A stretch of 32,428 nucleotides of DNA from Entrophospora sp. SA101 (GCA_958430865.1 CAUDNR010003668.1:132403-164830); one strand, 5' to 3'; counted from the stretch's first letter, positions 1 through 9,738 are shown. Program-made: numbers and translations. The notes: generated from the letters alone by a model not told the origin.

Positions 1-574
1 TTTAAATGACAACTACTAACCTCATCAAAAAATGCTTTTCCTGGATTACTTGAATTGTTTAAACTTTTTAATACTACCATTTGCCCATTAACTCCAAAAT
101 AACTAAATTCCTTTTTATTTTCATCATAATCATCAACACTTCCTCTTGTTCATGTAGCAGTATAATTTGAACTAAATCCACCTTCTGTCAACCTTGTTAC
201 ATCATAAAATTGCTCAAAAGGTACCCATTCTATAATATAGTTTGGCAGAGATGATTTCATTTGATATTGTTGAATAAAGTTGTCAACTATGTTATTTCCA
301 GATGTCCAAGTGGTGAAAAGACTCTGTAAATGTAAACTGATACAAACTTCACAGAATCTATCAGAGTATTTTGTCAATTTACACTTGTTACATTCTTTTG
401 GTTTGCCCCATTTATATGTTGCATTATTTAATTCATGCCAATAAATAAAATTTTCTTTACAAAATTTTTTTTCTTTTTCAGAAAGCTCTTAACATTAGCA
501 TTATTATACATTTCATTGTTGGTTTTTCTTACAAATCCTGTCCTTTCTGGTGATAACAAACTGTAATATGACAT
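1..574 (-). pseudogene. Protein kinase N-terminal region, broken and cut by the window edge
   Basis: On the minus strand an ATG at 574 opens a frame (MSYYSLLSPERTG...) that loses register near 487-493. A second frame then reads CKENFIYWHELNN and KECNKCKL...CEVC (a Cys4-like knuckle), followed by TTWTSGNNIVDNFIQQYQ and a glycine-rich loop segment TEGGFSSNYTAT. An in-frame TGA at 149-151 sits where this family has Trp. The frame then continues openly into the N-lobe, including VVLKSL, the probable ATP-binding lysine, up to the window edge. A GTTAGT donor near 22 may end the exon. The layout matches the N-terminus of the expanded Glomeromycotina kinase-like family. One frameshift plus one nonsense codon make it a probable pseudogene. 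The frameshift could be an unspotted intron, so I am less sure of the extreme 5' part. Confidence 0.75.
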
Positions 575-1099
575 TATAAAATATAAACCTTTGGCTTGTT
601 GTTTTAATGAATGAGAATAACGGTTATATTATTTCCTTTTTTCATTGCGGACGTGTAACAAACAATTTTTTCGTACAACATTTTATTTTATTATTATTAT
701 GTAAATCGAAAAACGAAAATTGCATTATTTAAAGATCAATTTCACCATCATCTAACTCTAGTGATCGATTTATCATGATTCAACAATAAAACAAATTCTT
801 TGAAAATTTAAAAGTGATAAAAATAGAAAACAAAATTAAAATTTTACAAAAACATGTACCAAAACTGTCTTATGTGCTATGTAAAGGTCATTCTAAGTAC
901 CAATATTAACCAACTTATATTTGCTTCAAATTCAGACACTAAAGACAGCTCAAGCATATTATTAATATTATTGTTATTGCGTATTACTACATATTGCATG
1001 TAATTTTGTAGTTAATCAATTTAACACAATGCATAGTTAAGAATAAAGTTGGATAACTAGTGTATGTTAATCAGAAATACTGGTAGTATTATTGTAATT
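575..1099. other. Intergenic, no gene seen
   Basis: This is AT-rich sequence between the kinase relic and the first TIR element. I see no open frame with coding character on either strand and no RNA gene. The part next to 574 would hold the old promoter of the kinase relic. Confidence 0.5.
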
Positions 1100-1600
1100 G
1101 TGATCCGTGAAACATCTGCAAAATTTTGCAGGTCGCTAATTAAAATTTTCTGGACTCCAACTCCTTTATGTTGATATAAACTAAAATTGTACTTTTAACA
1201 CATGATATGAATCTCGAAGTTTAAATATACAAATTTTCAAAGGGACTTTCTTATAAAATATTTTATGTTTATATGTAGGAATCGCTGGATTCCTGCCTAA
1301 AATTACTATATAAAATTTAAAGGTTTGAGTAAGCAACTAAAAATATTTATGATGTAAAAATGGTTATAGAATTAATTTTATCCAAGAAAAATATAAATAT
1401 GTCATTTCTATTTAGTTTTTAATAGTTACTCTTTTTTAAAATAAAATAAAAATTATCGTGGTCATGTAATTTTCTTGACTCATGTTGGTCACGTGAGGTG
1501 ATGTCAGATTCTCAAAACTCTTGAAAATTATAATGTTTTTATTATCACCACAAAAACATATTAATGATTGGCAAATTTTTGCAGTTGTTTCACGGATTAC
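1100..1600. mobile_element. 501-bp non-coding element with 30-bp terminal inverted repeats (MITE-like)
   Basis: The left end (1100-1129) begins gtgatccgtgaaacatctgc and the right end (1571-1600) is its inverted copy, gtaatccgtgaaacaactgc on the other strand. About 27 of 30 positions match. The interior has no ORF, so it is a miniature inverted-repeat element dependent on a transposase from elsewhere. No convincing target-site duplication is visible, although an aatt occurs next to both ends. The superfamily is not determined. Confidence 0.7.
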
Positions 1601-1795
1601 GAATTAAGCTTTTTTTGCAAGTAAACCAAATGGGTCAATAAATGTAAGCGAATAAATCAATCACAGTGAATAAAAGGAACTTTATAGAAGCCCTTGAGCT
1701 TTATAAAAGGGCATCTTTATTTATTTATAATTATCTGGTGCCATTGAGTGTGTGCTCACAGACTCGTCCAGGTTCAAGAGAGAGGAAACTAAATT

Positions 1796-1989
1796 AAATT
1801 TGTAAACTGATTAATTGATAAGTACCAAATTATTTGCAAGAGTAACCAAAAGTTAAGCCATAATTGTTAATCAACCAAAATGATACTATAATTTAAGATT
1901 CAAAAGAATTATTATTTCAAAAAATTATTATAATTTAGCTTTAAAAAAACAAAATAAGGATAAAATAAAAAGATAAATAAAAAGATAAT
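1796..1989 (+). repeat. Left arm of long inverted repeat
   Basis: The arm begins aaatttgtaaactga and ends with aaaaagataat. It pairs with 3086-3282, with only scattered substitutions and one- or two-base indels. Both arms are very AT-rich and contain no ORF. Confidence 0.8.
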
Positions 1990-2024
1990 ACTGTATTATA
2001 TAATACTAATTGATTTTATATCCA

Positions 2025-2943
2025 ATAGGCAATGAATTATTGTAAAGTTAGAACATCACTGATTATTCCTTGCCATGGTATAACTAAATTCCCAGATAAT
2101 GGAAATTTTGCAATAGTTTTAGGCTATATTTCAGAGGGAAATTTAAGGGGTTATTTGCAAAAAAACCATTTAAATTTAACATTAAAAGACAGAATTACAA
2201 TCTTTCATTGTTTATGTGAGGCATTATATTATATACATGAAAAAGATTTAATTCATTGTGATTTACATAGTGGTAATATACTTGTGCAAGGAGGTAATTG
2301 TTTTATTACAGATTTGGGATTATGTGGATCAGTTGATGAAAAATCATCAAATAAAGTCTATGGAATTGTATCATATGTTGCACCAGAACTACTTAGAGGC
2401 AAGAAGAACACCAAAGAATCTGATATCTATAGTGTTGGGATGTTAATGTGGGAATTATTTGCAGGTCATCAACCATTTGATGATAGAGCTCACAATCATC
2501 ATTTGATTTTTGATATATGTGCAGAAGGCTTACGACCACCAATATTACCTGGAATGCCTGATGATTATGTCCAAATGATGCAGAGGTGTTGGGATGTGGA
2601 ACCATCAAAAAGACCAACTAATGAAGAGCTGTTTTATTTTGCTATAAATAAACATAATGAAGTTTTTGAAAATAAAAGTTTAACAAATAAGAACTTAAAA
2701 AATAAAAGTTTAATAAAAAGATTATTCATATTTTCTAAAATCAAAAAACATGAAATTGATTTTAATAATGATGGCAATAGCAGCAGTGGTGGTAGTAGTG
2801 CTTTGCAACAAGTACACAAACCACATCCAGACGCATATCATACAAGCAGAATATTGGATGAAGAGATTGCTAAATCTAAGAGCTTTAAAAGTTATACAAG
2901 CAATAGTTCGTTAAATAATCTTGATTGTAACTCTTTTTTCTAA
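2025..2943 (+). CDS. Protein kinase C-lobe fragment (tyrosine-kinase-like family), N-lobe missing
   Basis: An uninterrupted ORF of 303 codons starts at ATG 2032. It is preceded by a splice-acceptor-like ccaatag at 2025-2031 with a stop just upstream, so this looks like an internal exon that lost its 5' partners. It contains the hinge and C-lobe of a protein kinase. The catalytic loop is HCDLHSGNIL (residues 75-84, Asp77 catalytic), DLG replaces DFG at 94-96, VYGIVSYVAPE runs to 119, SDIYSVGMLMWEL starts at 130, and CWDVEPSKRP follows. The glycine loop and beta-3 lysine are absent, so ATP binding as an independent enzyme is unlikely. The tail (from about residue 213) is Asn/Ser/Lys-rich with NKSL repeats. 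It lies inside the long inverted repeats. It could be expressed as a truncated pseudokinase or be a relic. Confidence 0.8.
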
Positions 2944-3085
2944 ATGTTAACAAAGGTGAATAAAAATTTTATTATTAATTAATTGGAAAATATTATCCAT
3001 TACTAACAATATTAATTAATTAATCACAATAGTAAAAGAAGAGAATCGACGAATGACTAATTTAATCTCCACTATAAATTTATTC

Positions 3086-3282
3086 ATTATCTTTTTATTT
3101 ATCTTTTTATTTTATCCTTATTTTGTTTCTTTAAAGCTAAATTATAATAATGTTTTGAAATAATAAATCTTTTGACTCTTGTTAAATCGTGGTATCATTT
3201 CGGTTGATTAACAATTATGGCTTAACTTTTGCTTACTCTTGCAAATAATTTGGTGCTTGTCAATTAACCAGTTTACAAATTT
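3086..3282 (-). repeat. Right arm of long inverted repeat
   Basis: This is the inverted partner of 1796-1989. The outer boundary falls at caaattt/actttacg, after which the flanks no longer match clearly. Confidence 0.8.
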
Positions 3283-3606
3283 ACTTTACGTGGGGGGTTC
3301 AAAAAGTTTTGTCACAGGACCTGTAACTTTATAACCTTGAATTAAATTAATCCGAGTTCTTTTTTAAATAAAAGCCTATTTCTCCTCTTTCAAATAAAAA
3401 ATTGTTTGTTTTTTATAATTCATTGATTACTAAAATAATAATTTTCAAGGATCGTCAATAAAGTGATATTTTAGCATTTAAAGTGTCGTTTTGATTTAAT
3501 TTAACGTAATAGTTTTACAACTTTGGTAAAATTTTGTCAAACAACATTATCTTACAATAACAATAATAAGAAATATGCCAATTAAAAATAAAAGAGTTTT
3601 ATGATA
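3283..3606. other. Intergenic, no gene seen
   Basis: AT-rich spacer between the inverted-repeat element and the acyl-CoA ligase pseudogene. No coding frame, repeat or RNA was recognised. Confidence 0.45.
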
Positions 3607-4373
3607 TTACAATAATCTACCATTTTTATTAATATCAATAAAAGCAACATCTCCGGTACGGAAAAATCCATCTTTACTAATAATACATTCTTTAGTGGCC
3701 TCGATAAACCCTATTTGGTTTTCTTAGACATGTAAAGGATCAATTAAAGTAAATTGATTAACAATATTCATATAAATATGATCAGTACCTTTATAATGTT
3801 TGGACCACGAACACATAGTTCACCTTGTTCGTTAATCTCAAGTTCTATCAAATATAAACATATAATAATCAATTAATTGTTTAGTGATAAATAATGAATG
3901 ATTCGTTGTTAATTACCTTTTCCATTTTCATCAATAATTTTTGCTTCCATATTTTGCTATAAGAATTCCATATTTTTTTTTTCAAAAAAAAAAATTATTT
4001 ATTCATTTATTTCCTTCTGTCCTTCCTTCGACAATCTTTTAAATTACCAATTGTGATATCATCGGTCCTATCCATTGTAATGATTGGTGTAGTTTCAGTA
4101 AGTCCATAACCTTGCTTAAGAGGTGTACCAAATTTGTTGCTGAACATATTACTCGACTCTTCGCTTAACAGAGCAGCAGCACAGAATAAAAATTTCAAGC
4201 TTGTTAAATCATAATTGCCAACAACTGGGACTTTAACCAGTTGAAGCACGATCGGTGGAACTACACATATAATATTTATTTTATGATCTTGTATCGCATA
4301 CCAAATGAATTTATATCAAATTTTGATAAAATTATCACTGATGCTCCCTATTATAATTATATATATATATGTA

Positions 4374-4946
4374 CAGTGCGCGAAAAAAGTAATGAGAATA
4401 AAATACATCGTAATTAAACTCTATTTCTTTTTCATATTTGACCAGTTAAAGAAACCGGTCATATCACAAGTGCAATGCCACAATGGGAAAAAAATCGAAA
4501 TGTTCCAACAGAGTAATGATCCGAAGAATAAAGCTAAGGAAACTATGGAACTTCTCGTCCAACGATGCCCAAAGTTAATGGACTGGTCATCCAATAGTCC
4601 AGATCTTAACCCAATTGAAAATTTATGGACAATTTTAAAGGGACATGTAGAGAAAGAAATCAACAAATTATTAATTTAAAAAAAACCAGTTACTACAAAT
4701 TGATTTCTTGAGATAATTCAGAAAGAGTGGGAAGGAATTGAAACTGAAATTTTTGTTAATTTAGTTCATAGTATGTCAAAAAGACCGGAGAGTGTGATTG
4801 CGAGTAATGTTAATACGATAAACTAACCTTAAGTAAACTTTTTTGTCGTATTATGTACAGTATATTTGTAAATGTTTATGTACTGCAACCTTTTCTCGTC
4901 GTAAAATGAATAAAAACGTCATTCTCATTACTTTTTTCGCGCACTG
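4374..4946 (+). mobile_element. Deleted Tc1/mariner element (573 bp) with 26-bp TIRs
   Basis: The ends are perfect 26-bp inverted repeats beginning cagtgcgcgaaaaaagtaat (4374-4399 and 4921-4946). They are flanked by TA on both sides (4372-4373 and 4947-4948), the target duplication of Tc1/mariner elements. Only the C-terminal part of the transposase remains inside. The element lies in an intron of the acyl-CoA ligase pseudogene, which is on the opposite strand. The identical TIRs suggest a fairly recent insertion of an already deleted copy mobilised in trans. Confidence 0.93.
4440..4826 (+). pseudogene. Tc1-like DDE transposase, C-terminal remnant
   Basis: The frame contains MFQQSNDPKNKAKETMELL, then DWSSNSPDLNPIENLWTILK, the typical C-terminal half of a Tc1 transposase with the final catalytic Glu in PIENLW. 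In working relatives the second catalytic Asp sits in QQDN; here it is Ser (QQSN). Stop codons at 4677-4679 and shortly after precede an otherwise recognisable tail, EIIQKEWEGI...NLVHSMSKRPESVIAS, ending at TAA 4824-4826. The helix-turn-helix region and the first catalytic Asp are deleted, so it is inactive. Confidence 0.9.
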
Positions 4947-5043
4947 TATATATATTTATTTTTTTTTAAAAAAAATATTACAAACTTACACTATAAAGTA
5001 CTTGATGAATAATAAAGTGTAATGCAAATATATGATAAAATGG

Positions 5044-5313
5044 CTGCAAAAAATAAAATAAAAATATCATAATCAAATTCGAATCATAAATCACAATCAT
5101 CAATCATAATTATTAGTTAATATTCATCAGGATCTTAAGTTAAATTTACTACTTTTAATTTGAGTTGTACATCACGTTGTTAAACAATTTGTTTTACAAC
5201 ACAAATTATAGTAGTAGGTTTAAAGTTTAATATTTTTTTTAAAACCTTTTTTTCTATTCATTTCAAACTAAATCCTCCTTTAATATATTATTTACTGTAT
5301 AATGAAATAAAAT
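5044..5313. other. Intron or spacer upstream of the ligase pseudogene
   Basis: A tttttgcag acceptor on the minus strand (just above 5043) shows that the ligase gene once had further upstream exons. I could not find them in this AT-rich stretch. Confidence 0.4.
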
Positions 5314-5457
5314 CATGGAAATTATGTAAATCACGGAGGTCGTGGAGGCCATGGAAATCATGGAAGTCGTGAAAGTCATGAAGTTATAGCAGTTGGTAGA
5401 GGTCATCGTAAAAGTTTCTTTGGTTTGATCGAAGGAATTATAAGTGTGCATTTTTAA
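5314..5457 (+). pseudogene. Gly/His-rich peptide fragment
   Basis: A short open frame without an upstream Met encodes HGNYVNHGGRGGHGNHGSRE and then VGRGHRKSFFGLIEGIISVHF, ending in TAA at 5455-5457. The DNA shows an 18-base-like periodicity (catggaaat...catggaagt). It resembles a glycine-rich, RGG-like low-complexity tail. I do not recognise the gene, and it may be chance translation of a small repeat. Confidence 0.25.
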
Positions 5458-6424
5458 TTTTTTTTCTGATGTCTTTTATTGGATGGAGATAAATCATCCA
5501 ATGGTTACTAATTATCTCGCCTCTTTAAGTGATAATTCTGTAGAAATCATTCACAGCATTATTTGATGACGTACGGCTAAGTTTTCGCTGCACAACAACT
5601 GAAAAAGGAGGCATATTTTATTTTTCAGCATCGAAAGGACAATACTTTTCGACAACATTTAATAGTTTCTATGAAATATTCATATACACCGAAGCAATTG
5701 CATATGCTTTCCCGAAAGTGTGCTGTATTGCTTTTAGATGCGTTTACGAAGATATATCAAGCATGAAATTAATATATAATGGTATTAACTCATACAAATT
5801 ACCTTCTTTAGTTTACGAAATAACCGACCGTCACCTTCCAAAGGCTTTGTTATACTTCTAGGAGACCATCTACAAACATTTTTTGCGATTACATATATTG
5901 TGATTACACTAACTATACTAATTTGAATAATTGTAGTGTATATACTCACGTGTGGACATGATTATTACAATCATTGTCTACAAGGGTGCCAATCGAAATG
6001 TTTGATATCTTGGACTATCTTCAATTCGAAATCAAAAAAAAAGTCAACGTACTAAAAGAAAGTAGGACGAAAAGGTTAAACAAAAATGAGTTTATCGATG
6101 ATGATATGGTAACGTTGAATCAGAAATAGGTGATGCAACAATAGAAATTTTATTAGAACATGCAAAAAAAGCATTTTTTGGGTTGTAATTTTTGTTTTTA
6201 TTAAATAAATTTGTTTGATTTTTTCATGTTTTGTCTTAATCGTATATCTTAAATATTGATTGTGTCTACAATCATTTTGTTTACATTCATTATATTAAGG
6301 TTATTTCAATTATATAGTCAAGAGAAGAGTTAGGAAGAGAGTTATTCTTCAACCAAGTCGAATACCAACCCTTTAAATACATTTTCGAGTAGTACAATTT
6401 AATTTATTAGTCTATTTCAAAGGC
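5458..6424 (+). pseudogene. Scattered decayed coding pieces, unrecognised
   Basis: Two stretches look translated. 5581-5766 reads VFAAQQLKKEAYFIFQHR... then SMKYSYTPKQLHMLSRK and LLLDAFTKIYQA before TGA. 6107-6188 reads NVESEIGDATIEILLEHAKK followed by AFFGL and TAA. They are in different frames with stops between them and have no start codons. I cannot assign a family. The rest of the interval shows nothing. Confidence 0.3.
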
Positions 6425-6710
6425 TTGTCACATGGTTGCTTCCAACTTCTTAAATTCAAACCATTTGTTAACGAAACAATTGTTGGTGAAGTGATTGTAG
6501 ATAAAATGAATCAAACCAACATTTATTTTTACATTATCAAATTCACGATTTTGATTCAATCAACAATTGCATTGGTTAAAATTTTGTGCTACCAGAACGG
6601 TCTGAAAAGTAGTCAAAAATTATGTAATAGTACTCTGGTATATTTTTTTAATGTTATAATTCTTGTATATATATATTATACTTGTTATACTAAATTTTTT
6701 TAAATAATAG

Positions 6711-6983
6711 GGATCGATGTATCTTTTCCCAAGAATTAAACTTCCACCAAAAGCAATAAAGATGGCAAAATAATTGGGTAGACAACCTGATGAATTTTAA
6801 TGTTTTGATATGCTTGAGGAAACAGGTGTCTGTATAGTAGTACCTGGCAACGGTTTTAGACAAAAAGAGGGCACTTGGCATTTTCGTAGTACTTTTCTTC
6901 CACCAGAAGAATTGTTTGATGGATTTTGTAAGAAATTAGAAGAATTTCATAAATCATTTCTTTTAAAATATAGTAATGGTTAG
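6711..6983 (+). pseudogene. Alanine aminotransferase, C-terminal exon with two stop codons
   Basis: After an acceptor (aaataatag, ending 6710) one frame reads GSMYLFPRIKLPPKAIKMAK, TAA, LGRQPDEF, TAA, CFDMLEETGVCIVVPGNGF, RQKEGTWHFRSTFLPPEEL and FCKKLEEFHKSFLLKY. This is the end of a PLP-dependent alanine aminotransferase (pyruvate/glutamate to alanine/2-oxoglutarate). The frame is preserved throughout, with TAA at 6771-6773 and 6798-6800 and one extra Val as the only visible damage. The upstream catalytic domain with the PLP lysine is not in the window. The terminal TAG at 6981-6983 is formed at the junction with the next TIR element. Confidence 0.92.
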
Positions 6984-7628
6984 GGCTTCTATTCGTAATA
7001 CTAATACAGTTGATCTTTAATTCAAATTAAAAAGTTTGTTCGAATGATTTGTTTTGTTCAAATTATTTGTTTTATTTGTTTTATTTGTTTTATTCATTAT
7101 TGGAATCTTGGGTTTGTTCATTCATTTTATTAGATTATTTGGAATCATGGGTTGTTCAATTACTTAAATATTCAAACTATATATACAACAAGGTTTAATA
7201 TTGATTTTATTATTATAAAACTTGAAATTAAAAATGAAACTAATAAGGAAAGACTGAAACAAGATTCCAGTGAGCTTGAATTTTAAACTGGACCTTAATT
7301 ATTTGTTTTATCCGAATTAATTTTTTTCGAATTATTTGCTTTATTCAAAAGTTAATTTCCTTATTCGAATTAATTTCCTTATTCGAATTTTTTCTTATTC
7401 AAATCAATTTTTAATTTTTTTATTCGAATCAATTTTCTTATTCGAATTATTCATTTTATTTGAATTAATTTCCTTATTATTATTCAAATCAACTTTCTTA
7501 TTCGAATTATTCGTTTACTTGAATAAAAATTTATTTGAATAAACTTTCAATGTAATTCGAATACTCAAATTCATAATAATAACGAATAAAGTGAATAATT
7601 CGAATAAACCTTGTTTGAATAGAAGCCC
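6983..7628. mobile_element. 646-bp TIR element built of TTATTCGAAT-like repeats
   Basis: The left end gggcttctattcg (6983-6995) and the right end gaatagaagccc (7617-7628) are inverted copies, and TA flanks both (6981-6982, 7629-7630). Inside, especially 7310-7560, degenerate units such as ttattcgaattaatttcc repeat many times. Because TTCGAA is palindromic, the element can fold on itself. There is no real coding content. It is a MITE-like, TA-targeting element. Confidence 0.65.
7310..7560. repeat. Degenerate tandem repeat of about 20 bp, TTATTCGAAT core
   Basis: Roughly ten diverged copies of ttattcgaattaattt are seen, with spacings of about 18-25 bp and self-complementary TTCGAA cores. The interval forms the interior of the surrounding TIR element. 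Confidence 0.65.
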
Positions 7629-7900
7629 TAGTACTAGTGAATGGTGATTAATTAATAAATTATATAATAATAATTAAAATGTTAATTAATCAATTACGGA
7701 TGGGCTTGTCATATTAAATTAATTTTTTATATATGGGGCAGACTGCAACAAAACCAGACAAAGTGAACATTGGTATTATCAAGAATTTCAGGGATCAAAA
7801 TTTAGTCATTATTATCACAATTGCATTGTAATTATAATTTAACAGTCCAATTTGTTACCTTAAGTGATATATAGAATTTTCCCTATATAAAAAAGTTAAT

Positions 7901-8228
7901 ATGAAGTTAATTTACATCAGATCTACTATGGAACCCAAGAATTATAGCACCATTAGTATTAGAGGTATTTTGAAGAAGGAACAAGGTGAAAAAATTGCTC
8001 CTTACATTTTCAAAGTAAATGATACTCAGACACTCGAAGCTCATCTAAGAAAAGAAAGGATTGCCTATGAAATTTCCAAAAGAAAAAAAAATTATCACTG
8101 AAGGAACTTAGTCATGAAAAACAAAAAGTAAAAACGAAACAAGTTAATTGAGAATTGTTAGCATTATCTGGTTTTGGGACCATAGAAAAAATTAACATAA
8201 TTTCATTTCCACATACAACAGAGATATG
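7901..8228 (+). pseudogene. Unrecognised short gene, frameshifted
   Basis: ATG 7901 opens a 66-codon frame with coding-like sequence: YSTISIRGILKKEQGEKIAP, YIFKVNDTQTLEAHLRKERI, AYEISKRKK. At an A-run near 8085 a 1-base shift would continue it as LSLKELSHEKQKVKTKQVN, stop, ELLALSGFGTIEKINIISF. I infer a decayed gene, lysine-rich at its end, but recognise no family. Confidence 0.4.
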
Positions 8229-8697
8229 AAATAAATTAACGTGTAAACAATAAATTCATATTATGTTGTAACATTATTCTCTACACAGAATAAAATAAAA
8301 TTGTTACAATGAATTTATTATTCATATTATTATTATATGAATAAAATTTGTCTTTCAACCCTTTATGGAAAAAAAATCTTATGCAAATGTTATTTTATTT
8401 TTTTATATAACAATTTTTTTTTTGAAAGAAGATAATAATGAACAAATTATATCATATCTTTTGTTGAATTGTTGATTTGAGCTATTAATCTAACAAATTC
8501 ATGCTATTATAATAGAATAATAAACCGGAAGGTTATAGAAAAGAATAAAAAACCAACATGATAACAAGATTAATTATTGATTAATGATTCATTATCAAAT
8601 GTGCCGTGTCACGTTACACGTAAGCTAAATATTTGGTAAATTTAGATTTGTACTCGATGAATTAAGAAAAAATCAAGCATATATGATTAATATCTAT
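8229..8697. other. Intergenic, no gene seen
   Basis: AT-rich sequence with poly-A and poly-T runs. No coding frame, RNA or clear repeat was recognised. Confidence 0.45.
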
Positions 8698-8968
8698 TCA
8701 ATATTTTTTTAAATTTTCATAAGGAGTCCATCAAGATAATTTTAGTTGATAATCTGTTGCTTTTAAGTCGGGTATCTTTAATCAACTTGTCTATTGTTTC
8801 ATTGCCACTAGTTCATCTTCGGTGTATCACATAATTGGCAGATAAAAAGTCGGTATTAAATCTATTGCAATTCTGAGATTCCCCTTTCACTTGATTCTTT
8901 TCATCTGAATATTCGCCATCTATATTCGTTACCTTCCACATAAATAGAAATTCTTTATTTTCGTTTAT
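8698..8968 (-). pseudogene. Protein kinase N-terminal linker relic
   Basis: On the minus strand a frame reads FLFMWKVTNIDGEYSDEKNQ... then FLSANYVIHRR, TGA (8813-8815), TSGNETIDKLIKDTRLKSNR. After a frame change it reads WTPYENLKKY. The motif Trp-T-S-G-N-x-x-I-D-x-x-I-x-x-x-x-L followed by W-x-P-Y/F is the same linker seen in the kinase relic at 1-574, with TGA replacing the Trp. No kinase lobe follows. It is an independent, more decayed fragment of the same expanded family. Confidence 0.6.
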
Positions 8969-9738
8969 AGTTTTTTGTCTTCATTTAAAGAAAAATTTTC
9001 AAAATAAACAAATGAATTTACTAAAAAGAATCTCAAAAACTTCGTAAACAAATATTTCTCTAGCCACAAACTCTGATTATTAATTCGGAAGCTAGCGTTG
9101 AAATGAAATAAAACTTAAAATAAGAGGGGAAAGAATGCTCATTTGCGACGTTCCCAAAAATATTTGTCACTGAGAAAAGAGCAAGTCTCCTGTATTTTTG
9201 TATATACTACCTTTAACATTAAAAATATAAGATTTGTTGCGAACCTTGACTAAAATTAAGATTTACTATTACTATTTGATTTTATTATAGTAAAAAAAAA
9301 ATTAGATGATGTTGCGTTGCCTTATTTTAAATGAATTACTATCAGAATGCGTAGATTTTTTATCTAAACTAGTGGACGAAATAAATTACTAGGAACTATA
9401 TGATTGTATTTTTTTTTATTTTTTTTTTTTGAAAAAACTTTATTATGAATCATAAATTAAAATTACATTATTAAGGGCATAAATATTTTTTTAAAATTAT
9501 TAAATAATCTAGTTCTAACGAGATGAAATTATAAAAGAAAGAATATTTTCCATTTAAAAAAAAAAATAATATTTACTTAAAAAGAAACATTGAAAAGAGA
9601 TTGTACAACCGAATCGTATATAATATTAATATTAATATTATATAGTTTTTTTGTATTTGATTTTAAAAATTATGTTCAAACAAAAAAAATTATGGAAATA
9701 ATAATAAAGAAAAAAGAAGAATATGAGTCAAAATTAAT
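8969..9738. other. Intergenic, low-complexity AT-rich sequence
   Basis: Several poly-T and poly-A runs (for example around 9410-9430 and 9557-9566) and an attaatattaatatt stretch. Nothing coding was seen. Confidence 0.45.

Larger units (their letters stand above)
1796..3282. mobile_element. Kinase-carrying segment bounded by about 195-bp inverted repeats
   Basis: The stretch 1796-1989 reappears inverted at 3086-3282 with roughly 90 percent identity by eye. Shared blocks include taagccataattgttaatca and aggataaaataaaaagata. Between the arms lies the kinase C-lobe ORF at 2032-2943. The long arms and the captured host-like exon resemble a Pack-MULE or fold-back element, but no transposase and no clear target duplication are visible. 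A local inverted duplication is the alternative. Confidence 0.65.
3607..5043 (-). pseudogene. AMP-dependent acyl-CoA ligase (4-coumarate-CoA ligase-like), broken
   Basis: Several minus-strand exons match an acyl-activating enzyme (ANL superfamily). Exon 4990-5043 reads PFYHIFALHFIIHQVLYS. Exon 4048-4347 contains GASVIILSKFDINSF, CVVPPIVLQLVKVP, NYDLTSLKFLFCAAALL and the adenylation motif GYGLTETTP. Pieces near 3917-3969 (GILI and NMEAKIIDENGK), 3789-3844 (INEQGELCVRGPNIIK) and 3607-3731 (EATKEC...DGFFRTGDVAFID) follow in order. The exon 4048-4347 frame shifts after FDINSF, a further 1-base shift lies before NMEAK, and a stop replaces the hinge and C-terminal domain. The AMP-binding N-terminal part before PFYHIF is missing. 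A Tc1/mariner remnant sits in the intron between the first two exons. Such enzymes join CoA to fatty or aromatic acids, but this copy cannot. Confidence 0.88.

Noticed and set aside
6425..6703. 92-codon plus-strand ORF before the aminotransferase exon
   Set aside because: It starts at TTG, does not match the aminotransferase upstream exon, and its second half is AT-rich hydrophobic sequence typical of intron translation.
7336..7542. 68-codon plus-strand ORF rich in Phe/Leu/Ile
   Set aside because: It is a translation of the TTATTCGAAT-like repeats inside a TIR element.
149..8815. TGA read as Trp (alternative genetic code) because two kinase relics have TGA at Trp positions
   Set aside because: Intact genes here use TGG for Trp, and the Uma2-finger gene ends in TGA. 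The relics also carry frameshifts, so these are nonsense mutations.
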